48,460 bases of DNA from Pedosphaera sp. (GTDB taxonomy: Bacteria > Verrucomicrobiota > Verrucomicrobiia > Limisphaerales > AAA164-E04). The notes under the pieces are model-generated. The model was not told the DNA's origin and made no database searches. It saw only the letters and a program-made list of their open reading frames with translations. Both the position numbers and the translations under genes were made by a program. This document shows positions 19,130 to 30,000 of the stretch, piece after piece (the stretch's first letter is position 1; each line of letters opens with the position of its first letter). The DNA lies in assembly GCA_002686885.1 (NCBI GenBank), contig NYYT01000048.1:25192-73651 (forward strand), given 5' to 3'.

Positions 19130-22100
19130 ATGGCAAGATACCGCCACATGTCAAAACACCTCTCAACAAACCGCTTGGATATAGCGGGAATTCTGGTGAG
19201 TCGGGCTCAAACTCAACCCGACCAAACCGCTGTGTACGTGGAGCACTCGCATCAAACGGGAGGAGATGTCCTGTCCCGCTTCCTCCCAGTCTCTTACCTG
19301 GAACTGTTGAATCGTGCATCGGGTGTGGTGAGCCAGATTCAAAATACTCTGACCAAGAAGGGTATGGAGCGCCCACGCCTGTTGGTAATGCAGGAACCGG
19401 GATTGGAGTTTGTTGTGTCTTTCTTTGCGTGTCTGCTTGCGGACATGATCGCAGTTCCGATCCAAATACCCCGGGTATTTGATCAAAGCATCGAAGAGAC
19501 GGATCTTCAAAGGATTCGGTTGATATTGAAGGATGCTGAACCCAGTGCCATTTTAACCAGTCAACGTTTATCACAGCGACTTGCATTCACAGGGATTCCA
19601 GTGATCTCGACAGAGGATGTGGAGGGTGGTGCGGTGGATTTTAAGGGGCGTCTACATGGTCAGGATGCCTTGGCGTTGATTCAATACACATCCGGTTCCA
19701 CCGGACGTCCAAAAGGGGTTTCCGTTACGTTCAATAATCTACAACATAACCTGGATCAAATTGCGTATCGATTTGGACATAACGCGGACTCGCGTGGAGT
19801 GATCTGGTTGCCGCCATTTCATGACATGGGATTGATAGGGGGCATCCTTCAGCCGATCCATGTGGGATTCCCGGTCGCATTGATGTCTCCGGTTTCATTC
19901 ATACGCAATCCCAGAAGGTGGCTGGAAGCAATCAACGCCTTTCGTGCCACGACGAGTGGGGGACCTACATTTGCTTATGATTTCGCAGTAAAAAAAGTAA
20001 ATGCCGAGAATCTGAAAGACCTCGATCTTAGTTCATGGAAGGTTGCGTTTGTCGGAGCGGAAGCGGTGCGCAAACCGATCTTGTCACGATTTGCCGAAAA
20101 ATTCGCCCAATGTGGTTTTAATGAATCCACGTTCCTGCCTTGCTATGGTTTGGCTGAATCAACTTTGATGGCCGCTGCAAATCATCCCGGCAGGGGAATC
20201 AAGGAATCGGAAGGCCCGCAAACAGGTTTGCATCAAAACGATGAAAATGCATCCCTTGATCGTTTTGTTTCCTGCGGTGTTTCAATGGATGATTCCAACC
20301 TGAAGATCGTTGATCCGGGCAGCCGGGAAATATTGGGTGAGCATGCCACCGGGGAAATCTGGTTGTCCGGTCCCAGTGTGGCGAAAGGATACTGGGGGCA
20401 AGAAAACGCAGCTGAGAACCCATTTCATGGCCAATTGAAGGAAGATGTCAGCGGGCAACATTATCTTCGAACGGGTGACCTTGGTTTTTTACTGAATAAC
20501 GAGTTATACGTATGTGGCCGTATCAAGGATTTGATTGTCATCCGCGGGCAAAACTACCTGCCTGCGGACCTTGAGTATGCCGCAGCTGAGGCGGTTTCCA
20601 TGGAACCGGATTCGCTTGCCGCTTTTTCGATTGATGAAGAAGCCGGGGAAAAAGTGGTGCTGCTGGTCGAGATTTCCAAGCGTCAGCAAGACCAATATGA
20701 TCATCAAGATATCAGTGCCCGCATCCGGCAGCGTTTGTCCCAACAATTTGGGGTTCGTATTGATGTGATTGCTGCTGTCGCTCAGCGCATGCTTCACAGA
20801 ACCAGCAGTGGTAAATTACGACGACATGCGTGCCGAAATGATTATTTGAATGATAAGATGCCTTCCTTGGAAACTTCGCGATTGAATGATTCAACGGACC
20901 TTACCCAATCTGGTGTTGAAACTCAGGACGAGTCACTCCAATCATGGATCACGCAGATGCTTGCTCGACAATTGAATGTGGAACATTCAACGATCTCCGC
21001 TGATCGTCCCTTGGCTGAGTTGGGGGTGGATTCCGTGATGGCAGTTGAGATGGCAGAGGCACTGACCAGGAAACTGCATCTCACCAAACCGTTGGATCCA
21101 ACCCTTGCTTGGCGCTATCCCACCATCTGGGCCTTGAGCGCGCACCTGTCTCCCATCAACCATAATATCAAGTCAGGCGAGACGCCTCGTCTGGAACGGG
21201 CATGCACTAAGATTTCGACCACGGACCCCATCGCCATTGTGGGAATGTCGTGTCGGTTTCCCGGTGCCAATACACCCGAAGCTTTTTGGAAACTATTAAA
21301 AGACGGTCAAGACTCCATCAGCAACGTTCCATCGGACCGCTGGGATGTGTCGTGCCATTACGATGCAAATCCCGAAACGCCTGGAAAGATGTATACCAAA
21401 GCAGGTGGTTTCATCGAGAATGTGACTGATTTCGATCCGGAATTCTTCGGCATTTCGCCACGTGAAGCCGCCCATATGGATCCACAACAACGATTCCTTC
21501 TTGAAGCTGCTTACCTGGCTTTGAAAGACGCGGGATTGGATCCGTTTTCTTTGAGAGAATCCAGAACGGGCGTTTATGTGGGGCTCGGTTCGGATGATTA
21601 CGCACAATTGTCTTTACGGTCCGGTGATTTGACAAACGTGCATCAACACAGTGCGCTGGGTTCAATGCGAGGCATTGCCGCCGGCAGGATCGCTTATGTT
21701 TTCGGATTCAATGGGCCTTCCATTCAGCTGGACACCACTTGTTCTTCCTCACTGGTATCCGTCCACCTGGCCTGTCAGGCTTTGCGCAATGGGGAAGCAG
21801 ATCTGGCCCTGGCCGGTGGGGTTAATCTCATGCTTTCCCCGGAATCAACCATTGCTTGTTGCAAACTACATGCTCTTTCCCCGGAAGGAAAATGCTTTGC
21901 GTTTGGCGCGCAAGCCGACGGTTATGTTCGCGGCGAAGGATGCGGCATGATCGCTCTTCAACCCCTATCACAGGCGTTGCAACAAGGGCGGGAAATATAT
22001 GCTATCATCAGAGGATCCGCTGTGAATCATGACGGGCAAAGCAATGGATTAACTGCTCCGAATGTGAATTCGCAAATTACATTGATTCGCAGGGCGCTGG

Positions 22101-25100
22101 ATACAGCCGGCCTGAGTCCGGATCAGATCGACTATGTGGAAGCACATGGCACCGGTACGCCTCTCGGTGATCCGATTGAATTGCAGGCATTGTCTGAAGT
22201 GTTTCAAAAGAGATCCGCACCACTACCCATCGGTTCGGTCAAAACCAATATCGGTCACCTGGAATCAGCTGCGGGTATTGCCAGCCTGATCAAAACCGTG
22301 ATTTCCATGCAGCATGGTTTGCTTCCTGGCCACTTGAATGCTTCGGAACTCACACCTCACGTTGATTGGTCTCAAAATGGGCTGCTTGTGCCTGCACTTA
22401 CCGAATCATGGCCTTCCGATCAACCTGTGCGTCGTGCAGGTGTGAGTAGTTTTGGTATGAGCGGTACAAACGCGCACCTTATTGTCGAACGACCGAAAGA
22501 TGGCCCTCTTCGCGTTCCCTGGAGCGAAGCAGAAATCCGTTCCGGAAATTCGAACGACCCATTCAATCGACGAAGGTGCTGGATGGATGACGTTGACACA
22601 CATCCATCCAGTCAAACGTTGGAGTTGCATCGGTTGAATCTCGCCGGTGATGCGGTCCATGTTTTTGAAGGATCACTCTGCTTCAACGATTGGGATGATC
22701 ACCAGATCGAAGGACAAACGATTTTCCCTGCTACGGGACACCTTTGGTTTTTTGCAAACGTCATGTCACAGTTGAAATCGTCAGGTGTACTGCGTGACGT
22801 TCGTTTTCTTAATCCTTTGTCCATACCGAAAACTGGCGCTGAATTGCAAATCCACTCAGCTCAGGAAAGATCCGGGTTACGGCAAATCCATTTGTATGAC
22901 AAAACTCATGAAACTTGGAGGCTTTCTAGCCAGGCATCTGCAGAGGAATTAGACGCATCAGACGAGATTTCACCTTCCCATGTTTGGTCCTATGATCAGA
23001 GTGATGCCAAGGAGCTTTCAGTGGAGGACATTTATTCGGCCTTTACACAACGTGGGATTCAATACGGCTCTCGATTTCGATGTCTTTCAAACATTCGACG
23101 CTGCAAGAATTTCATCCATGCAGCTCTTGAAAATCCCGTGGCAGGGCCAAATCAACTCATAGCCGGTCTGGATGCCGGGCTTCAGTTGACCGGACTTCTT
23201 TTTGACGATGGCAAATATCTGAAAGTTCCCGCATCCATCGAAGCATTTCGCTTGGATCAAGCAATCGCATCTAAAGAAAATGTAAACCTGGAAATCCTGG
23301 CCTGGATAAAAAACGGTCGTGCGAACATTCAGTGGAAAACAGGAAAGCAACAAATTATCGCGGAGTTGCTTGGTCTTCAGGTTGCAGTTCTACAGGAAGT
23401 TTCCACAAATGACGATGCTATTCCGTTATTTGAAATCGAATGGAAAACCGAACCCTTGGGTATGGCCTCGGCGCAGGTTTTTCATCCCCCCAATCGTATC
23501 CGGAAGGAAATCGCAAACAGCTCAAAACATCTACGTGACACGTATGAGAAATCGAGTGAGCGTGTGAGCTTGGATTCGTTGAATGCACTGGCGGTTCATT
23601 ATATCAGGGAAGCCTTGACGGATTTTAATCCGGACGAAATTCAAGATACTCAGAAAACCTACTTCCGACATCTTCAGAGCATTGCTGCAGGACAAATCGA
23701 CCAAAGCTTTGATCGAGATGGTGAATCAATTGAGACGACATTGATCCGGCGTTGTGGCAAGCATCTTCGGTTGGTGCTTCGAGGTGAAAAGGATCCTTTG
23801 AGTGTGCTTTTTCCTGAAGGAGACATGTCACTGCTGACTGCGCTATACGAAGAGTCTTACTGGGCCAAATGGATGAATGGAGTCCTTTGTGAGGCGATTC
23901 GCATTGGAATCAAAAGTGTTCCAAACCGACCATTGCGTATTCTGGAAATAGGTGCGGGAACCGGGGGAACGACCGTTCATGTCCTGAAACTGCTTCAAAG
24001 TATTGGGTGCGAAGTCGGATATGTCTTCACGGATGTGTCGCATCACTTTTTGGCGGAAGGCCGTCGTCGTCTTGAATCATTTGCAGGGATAAAGTGCGAG
24101 TTGTTGGATATTGAACGCCCTCCGAAAGAGCAGGGTATCTCCGGGGACTTTGATTTGGTGATTGCTTCTAACGTCATTCATGCCACTCGGAATATTTCCG
24201 ACTCATTATCTCATATCCGAGAATTGCTGGCACCTGCGGGGCAAATTATTTTGCTAGAAATTACCGACTCCATGGTGTGGTTGGATTTGGTTTTTGGAAT
24301 GACCGATGGTTGGTGGCGATTTTCCGATCATGAACTTAGGCCCGATCATCCCTTGATGAATGTCGATCAATGGATCGGTGTCTGCGAACAGGTTGGATTC
24401 TCCGAGGTTGTTCCTTTGGGAGGATCCGTGATTGTAGCTTCTGAACCGGCCAAATCCGTTCGCGTTCCAACTTCAACAACCTATTCACCGGATGCTTTTG
24501 TTGATCGGCAACTGCCCTATGAGAAAGGTGAAGGGCATTGCATCATTCGGCTGCCTGAAATGACCGCCGACATGGAGCTCGATTTTGGAATCGTCTGTGA
24601 AGTGGTTTGTATTTCCCTATTGCGTACCATTCAATCCCTATTGAATGAATCGAATCCCTGTCGGCTTTATATTTGTGCTCCAGGATTGCATGATGGTGAT
24701 GACATCTTGGTGGGATCGATTTGGGGCATGGTGCAAACGATGGATCTGGAGCATCCGGAATTCGATGCGACCCTGTTGATCGGCGGTGATACCGAGCAAA
24801 TCAAATCGGAAATCCTTTCAAACAATCGCGAAAAGCGGGTTGACCTTCGCAACGATCAACGGAGGGTTGCCCGCTGCGTGGAAATTCAATCCGCTGAGGA
24901 AGCTTCCCAGCAGAAACGTCTTGTTCCAGGAAAGGAAAAAACCATTGATTCACTCTCTTGGGATTTCCTCCCTGCTCAAGATTTTCCTCCTGACCATTTG
25001 GAGATCGAGGTCCAAGCAGCCGGCCTCAACTTTCGTGATGTGCTCGTCGCGGTGGGGCTTTATCCTGAACAGGCCGATCTGGGGTGTGAGTTTACTGGTG

Positions 25101-27058
25101 TTGTAAAGTCGGTGGGTGATTTGGTGACTGATTTGCAATCGGGTGATCGAGTGGTGGGTTTTGCGTCGGGATGTTTCTCTTCGAGTGTGATCACAAGCCG
25201 AAAATTGGTCGTTTCTTTGCCGGATGGTATCTCATTTGAGAATGGTGCCTCGATGCCCGTTGCCTTTGGCACAGCCTATCATTGCCTGAAGAATATTGCC
25301 GGTTTGAAAGCGGGGGAAACCGTGCTGATCCATTCCGCCACGGGGGGAGTGGGACAGGCGGCGGTTCGAATCGCACAGGCGCTGGGCGCCGAGGTGTTTG
25401 CCACCTCAAGCCGATCAAAATGGAATCATCTCCAATCTATGGGGATCGCACAACCCATGGATTCACGCACACTCGAATTTGGCGACCTGATACGTGATCA
25501 TACCAATGGTCGTGGAGTGGATATCGTCTTGAGCGCTCTGCCCGGAGAAGCAAGAAAGTGTAGTTTGGACACACTCAGCCTTGGCGGTCGCTTTGTGGAA
25601 ATCGGAAAAGGCGAGGGATTGTCTCCGGAAGAAATGAAACGCGCACGACCGGATATTCAACACACTGTGTTCGACCTCGCGGCCCTTTGCAGGGAGGCAC
25701 CAGACGAAGTTCAGACCTTGTTGTCTCGAGTCATATCCGGTGTTCAATCCAGAGATTGGGGGAACACCGATGTGCGCATTGTCGACTGGCAAGAGATCAC
25801 TGAAGCTTTTCGATCGATGCACCTTGGTAAGCACATAGGCAAATGGGTAGCACGTCGTTCTTCCATGCCGCCAACCTTTCATGAAGAAACAGTTGTTCTG
25901 ATTACGGGAGGTCTGGGGGGGCTTGGGCTTCTGGTTGCGGATTGGTTTGTGAAAAAGGGTGTGAATCACCTGGTGTTGCTGTCCAGGCAAGGATTGATTG
26001 ATCGCACTCGGAGGGAGGCTGTGGAGGATCTGAGAAAACAAGGGGTGCGTGTGGATATCTTACAAGCGGATCTTGCTGACAAAAAGCAACTGACTGAGAA
26101 ACTCGCCCCTTATCTCGAAGAGCATTCCAAAACACCTCTTCATGGCGTGGTCCATGCAGCCGGCGTACTCGCCGATGGATTGATGCAGCACCAAAAAGCA
26201 GATAACATCGCCAAGGTGTTTGCACCTAAAGTTCGAGGTGCATGGAATCTCCATGCTTTGACACTGGAAGCAAAACTCGAATTTTTTGTGATGTTTTCTT
26301 CTGCCACCGGTACCTTTGGCGGCCCTGGTCAAATCAATCACGCCGCCGCAAACAGTTTTATGGACGAATTGGCCCGACATCGAAAGACCACGGGCTTATC
26401 CGGATTAAGCATCGCCTGGGGACCTTGGTCGGAAGTCGGGGCTGCAGTCGGTTACGCGGATGGTGATTCCCTGCGCGCCATCCCGGGTATTCGAATGATT
26501 GATCCTGAACAGGGAATGCACCTGATGGATGCGCTCTGGAATCATACCAAACCCACGGTCACCGTGATTCCGATGGACACAGCACAATTCGATTGGAAAC
26601 GATGGGGAGCCTCTTTGGGGTTGGGGATCGAGACGGAACGATCACCAGAATCGAAGCTCTCACCGGATTCCAGTGAACCATCCATTGATCCGAAAAATTT
26701 TTCAGACAAACGTGATCTCGAAAATCACCTCCGATCGCGTGTGGCTGCTGTTCTTGGATTCAAACGGGATGAATTGGACATGAAAAAAGGATTCTTTGAT
26801 TTGGGGCTCGATTCATTGACTGCTCTGGAATTGAAGAAGACACTCGAACGTGATCTCGGAACCGAGTTGTCGACCACGGTGGCGTTTGATTATCCTACAC
26901 CTGAAGCGTTGTCACAATTCCTAGCGTCGAAAGTGTTTAAACCAAAGGAAGAGCGAATTGCCACCAACGATGATCAAAGCCATATCGCTGAACAACTGGA
27001 CGCCAAACTGGATGAATTGGATCGATTGTTGGGAGACGAGTCATCGGAATTAAAATGA
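19130..27058 (+). CDS. Loading PKS: FAAL-ACP-KS-DH-cMT-ER-KR-ACP, lacking an AT
   Basis: 2642 residues. FAAL about 10-578 (YTSGSTGRPKG 186-196, VSCG then IVDP) activates a free fatty acid as adenylate and loads ACP1 (LGVDS, Ser635). KS 698-1125 has Cys871, His1006 and His1043. Only about 35 residues then lead to a DH (H1191xxxG1195xxxxP1200, D1348xxxQ1352); no GHSxG acyltransferase is present. The sole remnant is PFNRRRCW at 1144-1151, the usual post-AT motif. C-methyltransferase about 1470-1760 (LEIGAGTGGTT), structural half-domain about 1790-1930, ER about 1935-2240 (HSATGGVGQAA), KR about 2252-2440 (TGGLGGLG, but His2404 where the catalytic Tyr is expected), ACP2 Ser2562, and a C-terminal docking helix. 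The expected step is alpha-methylation plus full reduction. It overlaps the next gene by 4 bases. ATG at 19148 is a possible alternative start. Confidence 0.93.
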   Translation: MARYRHMSKHLSTNRLDIAGILVSRAQTQPDQTAVYVEHSHQTGGDVLSRFLPVSYLELLNRASGVVSQIQNTLTKKGMERPRLLVMQEPGLEFVVSFFACLLADMIAVPIQIPRVFDQSIEETDLQRIRLILKDAEPSAILTSQRLSQRLAFTGIPVISTEDVEGGAVDFKGRLHGQDALALIQYTSGSTGRPKGVSVTFNNLQHNLDQIAYRFGHNADSRGVIWLPPFHDMGLIGGILQPIHVGFPVALMSPVSFIRNPRRWLEAINAFRATTSGGPTFAYDFAVKKVNAENLKDLDLSSWKVAFVGAEAVRKPILSRFAEKFAQCGFNESTFLPCYGLAESTLMAAANHPGRGIKESEGPQTGLHQNDENASLDRFVSCGVSMDDSNLKIVDPGSREILGEHATGEIWLSGPSVAKGYWGQENAAENPFHGQLKEDVSGQHYLRTGDLGFLLNNELYVCGRIKDLIVIRGQNYLPADLEYAAAEAVSMEPDSLAAFSIDEEAGEKVVLLVEISKRQQDQYDHQDISARIRQRLSQQFGVRIDVIAAVAQRMLHRTSSGKLRRHACRNDYLNDKMPSLETSRLNDSTDLTQSGVETQDESLQSWITQMLARQLNVEHSTISADRPLAELGVDSVMAVEMAEALTRKLHLTKPLDPTLAWRYPTIWALSAHLSPINHNIKSGETPRLERACTKISTTDPIAIVGMSCRFPGANTPEAFWKLLKDGQDSISNVPSDRWDVSCHYDANPETPGKMYTKAGGFIENVTDFDPEFFGISPREAAHMDPQQRFLLEAAYLALKDAGLDPFSLRESRTGVYVGLGSDDYAQLSLRSGDLTNVHQHSALGSMRGIAAGRIAYVFGFNGPSIQLDTTCSSSLVSVHLACQALRNGEADLALAGGVNLMLSPESTIACCKLHALSPEGKCFAFGAQADGYVRGEGCGMIALQPLSQALQQGREIYAIIRGSAVNHDGQSNGLTAPNVNSQITLIRRALDTAGLSPDQIDYVEAHGTGTPLGDPIELQALSEVFQKRSAPLPIGSVKTNIGHLESAAGIASLIKTVISMQHGLLPGHLNASELTPHVDWSQNGLLVPALTESWPSDQPVRRAGVSSFGMSGTNAHLIVERPKDGPLRVPWSEAEIRSGNSNDPFNRRRCWMDDVDTHPSSQTLELHRLNLAGDAVHVFEGSLCFNDWDDHQIEGQTIFPATGHLWFFANVMSQLKSSGVLRDVRFLNPLSIPKTGAELQIHSAQERSGLRQIHLYDKTHETWRLSSQASAEELDASDEISPSHVWSYDQSDAKELSVEDIYSAFTQRGIQYGSRFRCLSNIRRCKNFIHAALENPVAGPNQLIAGLDAGLQLTGLLFDDGKYLKVPASIEAFRLDQAIASKENVNLEILAWIKNGRANIQWKTGKQQIIAELLGLQVAVLQEVSTNDDAIPLFEIEWKTEPLGMASAQVFHPPNRIRKEIANSSKHLRDTYEKSSERVSLDSLNALAVHYIREALTDFNPDEIQDTQKTYFRHLQSIAAGQIDQSFDRDGESIETTLIRRCGKHLRLVLRGEKDPLSVLFPEGDMSLLTALYEESYWAKWMNGVLCEAIRIGIKSVPNRPLRILEIGAGTGGTTVHVLKLLQSIGCEVGYVFTDVSHHFLAEGRRRLESFAGIKCELLDIERPPKEQGISGDFDLVIASNVIHATRNISDSLSHIRELLAPAGQIILLEITDSMVWLDLVFGMTDGWWRFSDHELRPDHPLMNVDQWIGVCEQVGFSEVVPLGGSVIVASEPAKSVRVPTSTTYSPDAFVDRQLPYEKGEGHCIIRLPEMTADMELDFGIVCEVVCISLLRTIQSLLNESNPCRLYICAPGLHDGDDILVGSIWGMVQTMDLEHPEFDATLLIGGDTEQIKSEILSNNREKRVDLRNDQRRVARCVEIQSAEEASQQKRLVPGKEKTIDSLSWDFLPAQDFPPDHLEIEVQAAGLNFRDVLVAVGLYPEQADLGCEFTGVVKSVGDLVTDLQSGDRVVGFASGCFSSSVITSRKLVVSLPDGISFENGASMPVAFGTAYHCLKNIAGLKAGETVLIHSATGGVGQAAVRIAQALGAEVFATSSRSKWNHLQSMGIAQPMDSRTLEFGDLIRDHTNGRGVDIVLSALPGEARKCSLDTLSLGGRFVEIGKGEGLSPEEMKRARPDIQHTVFDLAALCREAPDEVQTLLSRVISGVQSRDWGNTDVRIVDWQEITEAFRSMHLGKHIGKWVARRSSMPPTFHEETVVLITGGLGGLGLLVADWFVKKGVNHLVLLSRQGLIDRTRREAVEDLRKQGVRVDILQADLADKKQLTEKLAPYLEEHSKTPLHGVVHAAGVLADGLMQHQKADNIAKVFAPKVRGAWNLHALTLEAKLEFFVMFSSATGTFGGPGQINHAAANSFMDELARHRKTTGLSGLSIAWGPWSEVGAAVGYADGDSLRAIPGIRMIDPEQGMHLMDALWNHTKPTVTVIPMDTAQFDWKRWGASLGLGIETERSPESKLSPDSSEPSIDPKNFSDKRDLENHLRSRVAAVLGFKRDELDMKKGFFDLGLDSLTALELKKTLERDLGTELSTTVAFDYPTPEALSQFLASKVFKPKEERIATNDDQSHIAEQLDAKLDELDRLLGDESSELK
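19157..20863 (+). other. Fatty acyl-AMP ligase (FAAL) loading domain
   Basis: Residues about 10-578 of the first PKS. The AMP-binding loop YTSGSTGRPKG, the QPIHVGFPVALMSP region, CYGLAEST, and VSCG followed by LKIVDPGS are the FAAL set, rather than that of CoA-forming ligases. It is followed directly by its own ACP (605-675). It starts the line with a fatty acid of unknown length, so the product should be lipidated. Confidence 0.9.
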
Positions 27059-30000
27059 CATCCGACCCAAAAGCTAAAGAGCACGAACGGATGCGACGGG
27101 CGATGGATGCCATCGATCGCTTGCAGCAGCGTCTTGCGGAAGTGGAAAGAGCACCCGGCGAATCCATCGCCGTTATGGGCATGGGATGCCGCTTTCCGGG
27201 ACAGGTGAACAGCCCCGAGTCTTTTTGGCAACTATTGGAAGCAGCGCGTCATGGAATCTGTAAAACACCCGATGATCGATGGAATTCGGACCATTATCTG
27301 GATTCCAATCCCAACACCGTTGGGAAAATAATCACTAATCAGGGTGGTTTTTTGGATCGCATACGGGAATTCGATCCAGGTTTTTTCGGGATCACTCCAA
27401 AGGAAACGGCATCCATGGATCCACAGCACCGGCTGCTCCTGGAAGTGACATGGGAAGCCATGGAAGACGCCGGTATGGTTCCTTCCAGTTGGGCGGGAAA
27501 GTCTGTGGGTGTGTTCATTGGTATTTCATCTCATGACTATTCCCGACACCTGATGAAACGTCCGGAGGAGGCCATTGATGCTTACCTCGCGACCGGCAAT
27601 GCTCACAGTGTCGCCGCGGGACGCTTATCCTATACGTACGGGTTCACCGGACCGAGTTTTGTCGTCGATACTGCTTGTTCCTCATCCCTGGTGGCGATCC
27701 ATCAAGCCTGTCAAAGCCTGCGTCTTCGTGAGAGTAATGCGGCGATTGTCGGAGCAGTCAATTGTCTGTTCTCACCCGAACTCAGCATTGCTTTTTCCCA
27801 GGCTCGCATGCTTTCACCTGCCGGACGTTGCAAGACATTCGATGCCCATGCCGACGGATTTGTGCGTGCAGAGGGATGTGGCGCGGTCGTGCTTAAACGA
27901 CTTTCAGATGCTCAAGCCGCAGGGGATCCCATATTGGCTTTGATAGCCGGATCGGCCATCAATCAGGACGGAAGCAGCGGTGGATTAACGGTTCCCAATG
28001 GCCCTTCCCAACAGTCGGTGATACGGCAGGCCCTGAAGCAGGCTGGCATCGGTCCTGAAGAGATTTATTACCTTGAAGCCCATGGAACGGGCACGGAACT
28101 GGGTGATCCTATCGAGCTCAATGCCCTCGGAGCCGTGTTTGGAGACAGTCATTCCAAGTCCCGCCCGCTACACATCGGATCCGTAAAAACCAATCTCGGA
28201 CACATGGAGGCAGCGGCGGGCATGGGTGGATTGTTAAAGGTCATACTCGCCATGCGACATGGCCTGGTTCCACCGCACTTGCATTTTCAACAACCCACAC
28301 CGCATGTTGATTGGGAACAATTGCCACTGCAGGTGACAGAGCAACCGCTTTCATGGGATTCACGACAATCCGAGTATGCCGGAGTCAGTTCGTTTGGCTT
28401 CAGTGGTACCAACGCCCATGTCATACTTCGACGTGTGGACGACCAGCCGCCTGTTTTGCGGACGGATGCTGATTCAAATGAAGCTGTATTACTGCTTTCG
28501 GCTCGTAGTGAAAAAGCGCTCAACGATTTGCGACTCGCTTATGCCAAGCGATTGGAATCAGGGGCCGATTGGTATGATCTGTGTTGGACCGCCTATCGTC
28601 ACCGATCTCGATTCGAGCAACGCGCGGCTATCGCAGCAAGTGGTAGCCAAGAAGCCATGCGAGCTTTGAAGAGCTATGATTCAAATAAACCGGGAAGTAT
28701 CAAGGATGTAAAATGGTTGAGTCTTGCTGAACAGTTTTTGAACAAGGAGGAAGAGCAATGGCCTGGCGAACCTGGTCAACGATTGAATGCACCAACGTAT
28801 CCATTTCAGCGACGCATTCATTGGATCGATGAGCCCGGTGACAAGAGCACTTACAGTGGGGATTCCAATCACCCTTTCCTTGGGGTAAAGGTGAAGGCAG
28901 CACAGAGAAATGAAGTTTATTTTGACTTGGGTTCAAGCGTGTTTACCGATTCGATCTGGCAGGATCATCAGGTATTTGATCATCCTGTCTTTCCAGCGGT
29001 GGGCTTCGTTGAAATTATTGTGGCTGCCATTCGGGAGGTGTGCGGATCGAAGCCATTTTGGTTAAAGGATCTTAGTTTTATTCATGTTCTTCCGTTAACT
29101 CACGAGAGTCATTTACAATTGATCCTTCAGCCAAACCGGGATGGTGGTACTCTCGAAATTGTCAATCAATCAGGAGACAGAGAGTGCCAGACGGTTTGCA
29201 GGGCCGATTGGATCGAGAGTGAGACATCGGTATCAACAGTTGAAGCGTCCTCGGATCAACACTTACAAGCAACGGATGTCTATCGCCGTCTGGAACAGCA
29301 AGGAGTGACCTATGGTTCGTCCTGGCATTTGCTGGACTCGATCAGAGTCGCTGCCGGCTCAGTATGTGCCGAGTTGAACGCTCAACAACTTTCGAGTGAG
29401 TATTTTTATCATCCCATTGCCTTGGATGCCTGTATTCAGTCCATCGCGGCATTGTTCATTGAGGACAAACAATCCGGGACATTCCTGCCGGAAGGAATTG
29501 GTAAAGTTGTTTTCCACCAAGACCGGATCATCCCTGGTTTGTTGCAAAGCCGAGTTAAAGTGGAAAAGGGGGACGCGTGGTTGCGGGCAAATGTCTGTTT
29601 GATGGATCTAAAGGGGAACAGGGTGGTTTCGATGGAAGATTTTCGATTGCGTCCCATTTCTGCAAGTTGGAAGAGTGCGCTTGCATCTTTCCAACAACCC
29701 TTCGACTCCCCTGGCATATCAGAAGAAGCACTTGAGAAGTGGTTTTACGTACCGACATGGCAGTTGGAAGCGCTGGTGTTTCCTCCCGTTTTTTCTATTG
29801 CCCAAATAGCAAAAACTCTCAAACAGGACCTGGTCCGTCAAATGGACGAAGCCGACAATCGAACCTACCTGGACCGATTGCCGGAACTGAATCTGTATAC
29901 AATCCAAAGCGTGGAGGAATCTCTTGAGACGCTGGGTGCGAACCCGGTGGTGGCATCGCAAGAGCGGTATTTTCGCTGGTTGAAGGAGACGGCGAATCGA

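Noticed and set aside
19128-19586. Long antisense reading frame opposite the FAAL start, and many similar antisense frames over the synthases.
   Set aside because: They lie opposite clearly conserved domains, have no recognisable motifs, and follow from codon bias of the true genes.
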